NCBI RefSeq assembly: GCF_003086295.3
Contig: NC_092046.1
Coordinates: 109,533,363-109,597,362, forward strand
Direction of reading: 5' to 3'
DNA from: Arachis hypogaea
Taxonomy: Eukaryota > Streptophyta > Magnoliopsida > Fabales > Fabaceae
Length of the DNA: 64,000 nucleotides
In this document: in pieces, positions 63,682 through 64,000 of the stretch
How positions within the stretch are numbered: position 1 is the first letter of the stretch
Layout of the letters: each line of letters begins with the position of its first letter
The notes under the pieces: model-generated
Seen by the model: only the letters and a program-made list of their open reading frames with translations
Database searches by the model: none
What the model was told of the DNA's origin: nothing
Made by a program: the position numbers and the translations under genes

Positions 63682-64000
63682 TGGTGCGCAACGGATCGTC
63701 GGTTAGGAAATTTCTCTTTCTCACAAGGGAGGAAAGAAGAGATTTAACGTTGCATGTATAGTCCCAACCAACAAGGTGACTCGCAACCAAAGTTTAGATT
63801 AGAGATGTCACAATTTAAAACCAATTTAAACTGGGAGTAGAATCCCGGGTCGTCTTCCCAAGGAGCTAGTGACCAATAGTGCACAATTTCGGTTGTGATA
63901 ATTAAGGGGTTTTCAATAAAGAAATGAACAATTAAAGGAATAAAAGAACAATCAAAATTGCAATTAATGAACTAATAAAGGAATTAAAGAACTAGCTACT
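63682..64000 (-). repeat. 5' LTR of A (cut by window end)
   Basis: It begins TGGTGCGCAACGG after the PBS. A CGACCCGGG motif with a GGGA...TCCC dyad near 63833-63855 corresponds to the U5 hairpin. The remainder lies outside the window. Confidence 0.7.

Overview
This window is plant nuclear repeat DNA. I could support no ordinary host gene in it. It is a stack of Ty3/gypsy-type LTR retrotransposons, all with a primer-binding site complementary to the 3' end of plant tRNA-Asp (core TGGCGCCGTTGCCGGGGA). The Gag proteins are of the Athila/Tat kind, the protease motif is DLG[SA], and a second ORF carries the 'putative plant transposon protein' domain. LTR palindromes such as CTGGCGTTTAAACGCCAG and the general composition suggest a legume, most likely peanut (Arachis); this attribution comes from recall and is moderately secure. 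No reverse transcriptase, RNase H or integrase core is visible anywhere, so every element here looks non-autonomous.

I resolve eleven units, A to K, mostly from TG...CA ends with 5-bp target-site duplications (TSDs). A is the oldest host (minus strand; pieces 17340-20141, 51241-51570 and 63147-64000). Its gag gene was hit twice: by F at TSD TTAGA and by solo LTR J at TSD TGATG. F (20142-51240, plus) holds three later insertions: G (20779-31910, minus, TSD ATCCT) in its 5' LTR, solo LTR H (35754-37086, plus, TSD GCAAG) in gag, and I (38423-46174, minus, TSD TTGGG) near the end of gag-pro. J (51571-63146) contains K (52801-62718, minus, TSD GTCCA).

To the left, LTR remnant B (15919-17339) abuts A. 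B is interrupted by C (8186-15918, plus), C's leader by D (1131-8185, minus), and D's ORF2 by E (1-1130, plus). B, C, D and F are one family, and C and D form a long inverted repeat.

The full-size layout is 5' LTR, PBS, AT-rich leader, gag-protease, a run of small hairpins around a conserved GGGAGGCAAC-type motif, an array of perfect palindromes, ORF2, a conserved 3' noncoding region, a hairpin with an RGGA loop, the polypurine-tract equivalent, and the 3' LTR. I and K are reduced: I keeps one ORF, K two unrelated-looking ORFs. C and D are eroded by nonsense changes that all fit C-to-T decay. F's gag-pro is open once its insertions are ignored. The two LTRs of I are nearly identical, so it is the youngest insertion.

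The most interesting signals are noncoding. Several hairpin modules (in LTR U5, after gag-pro, and before the polypurine tract) recur in different families with changed stem sequences but preserved pairing. Each family also carries its own array of perfect palindromes in its LTR. These look like functional RNA or DNA structures.
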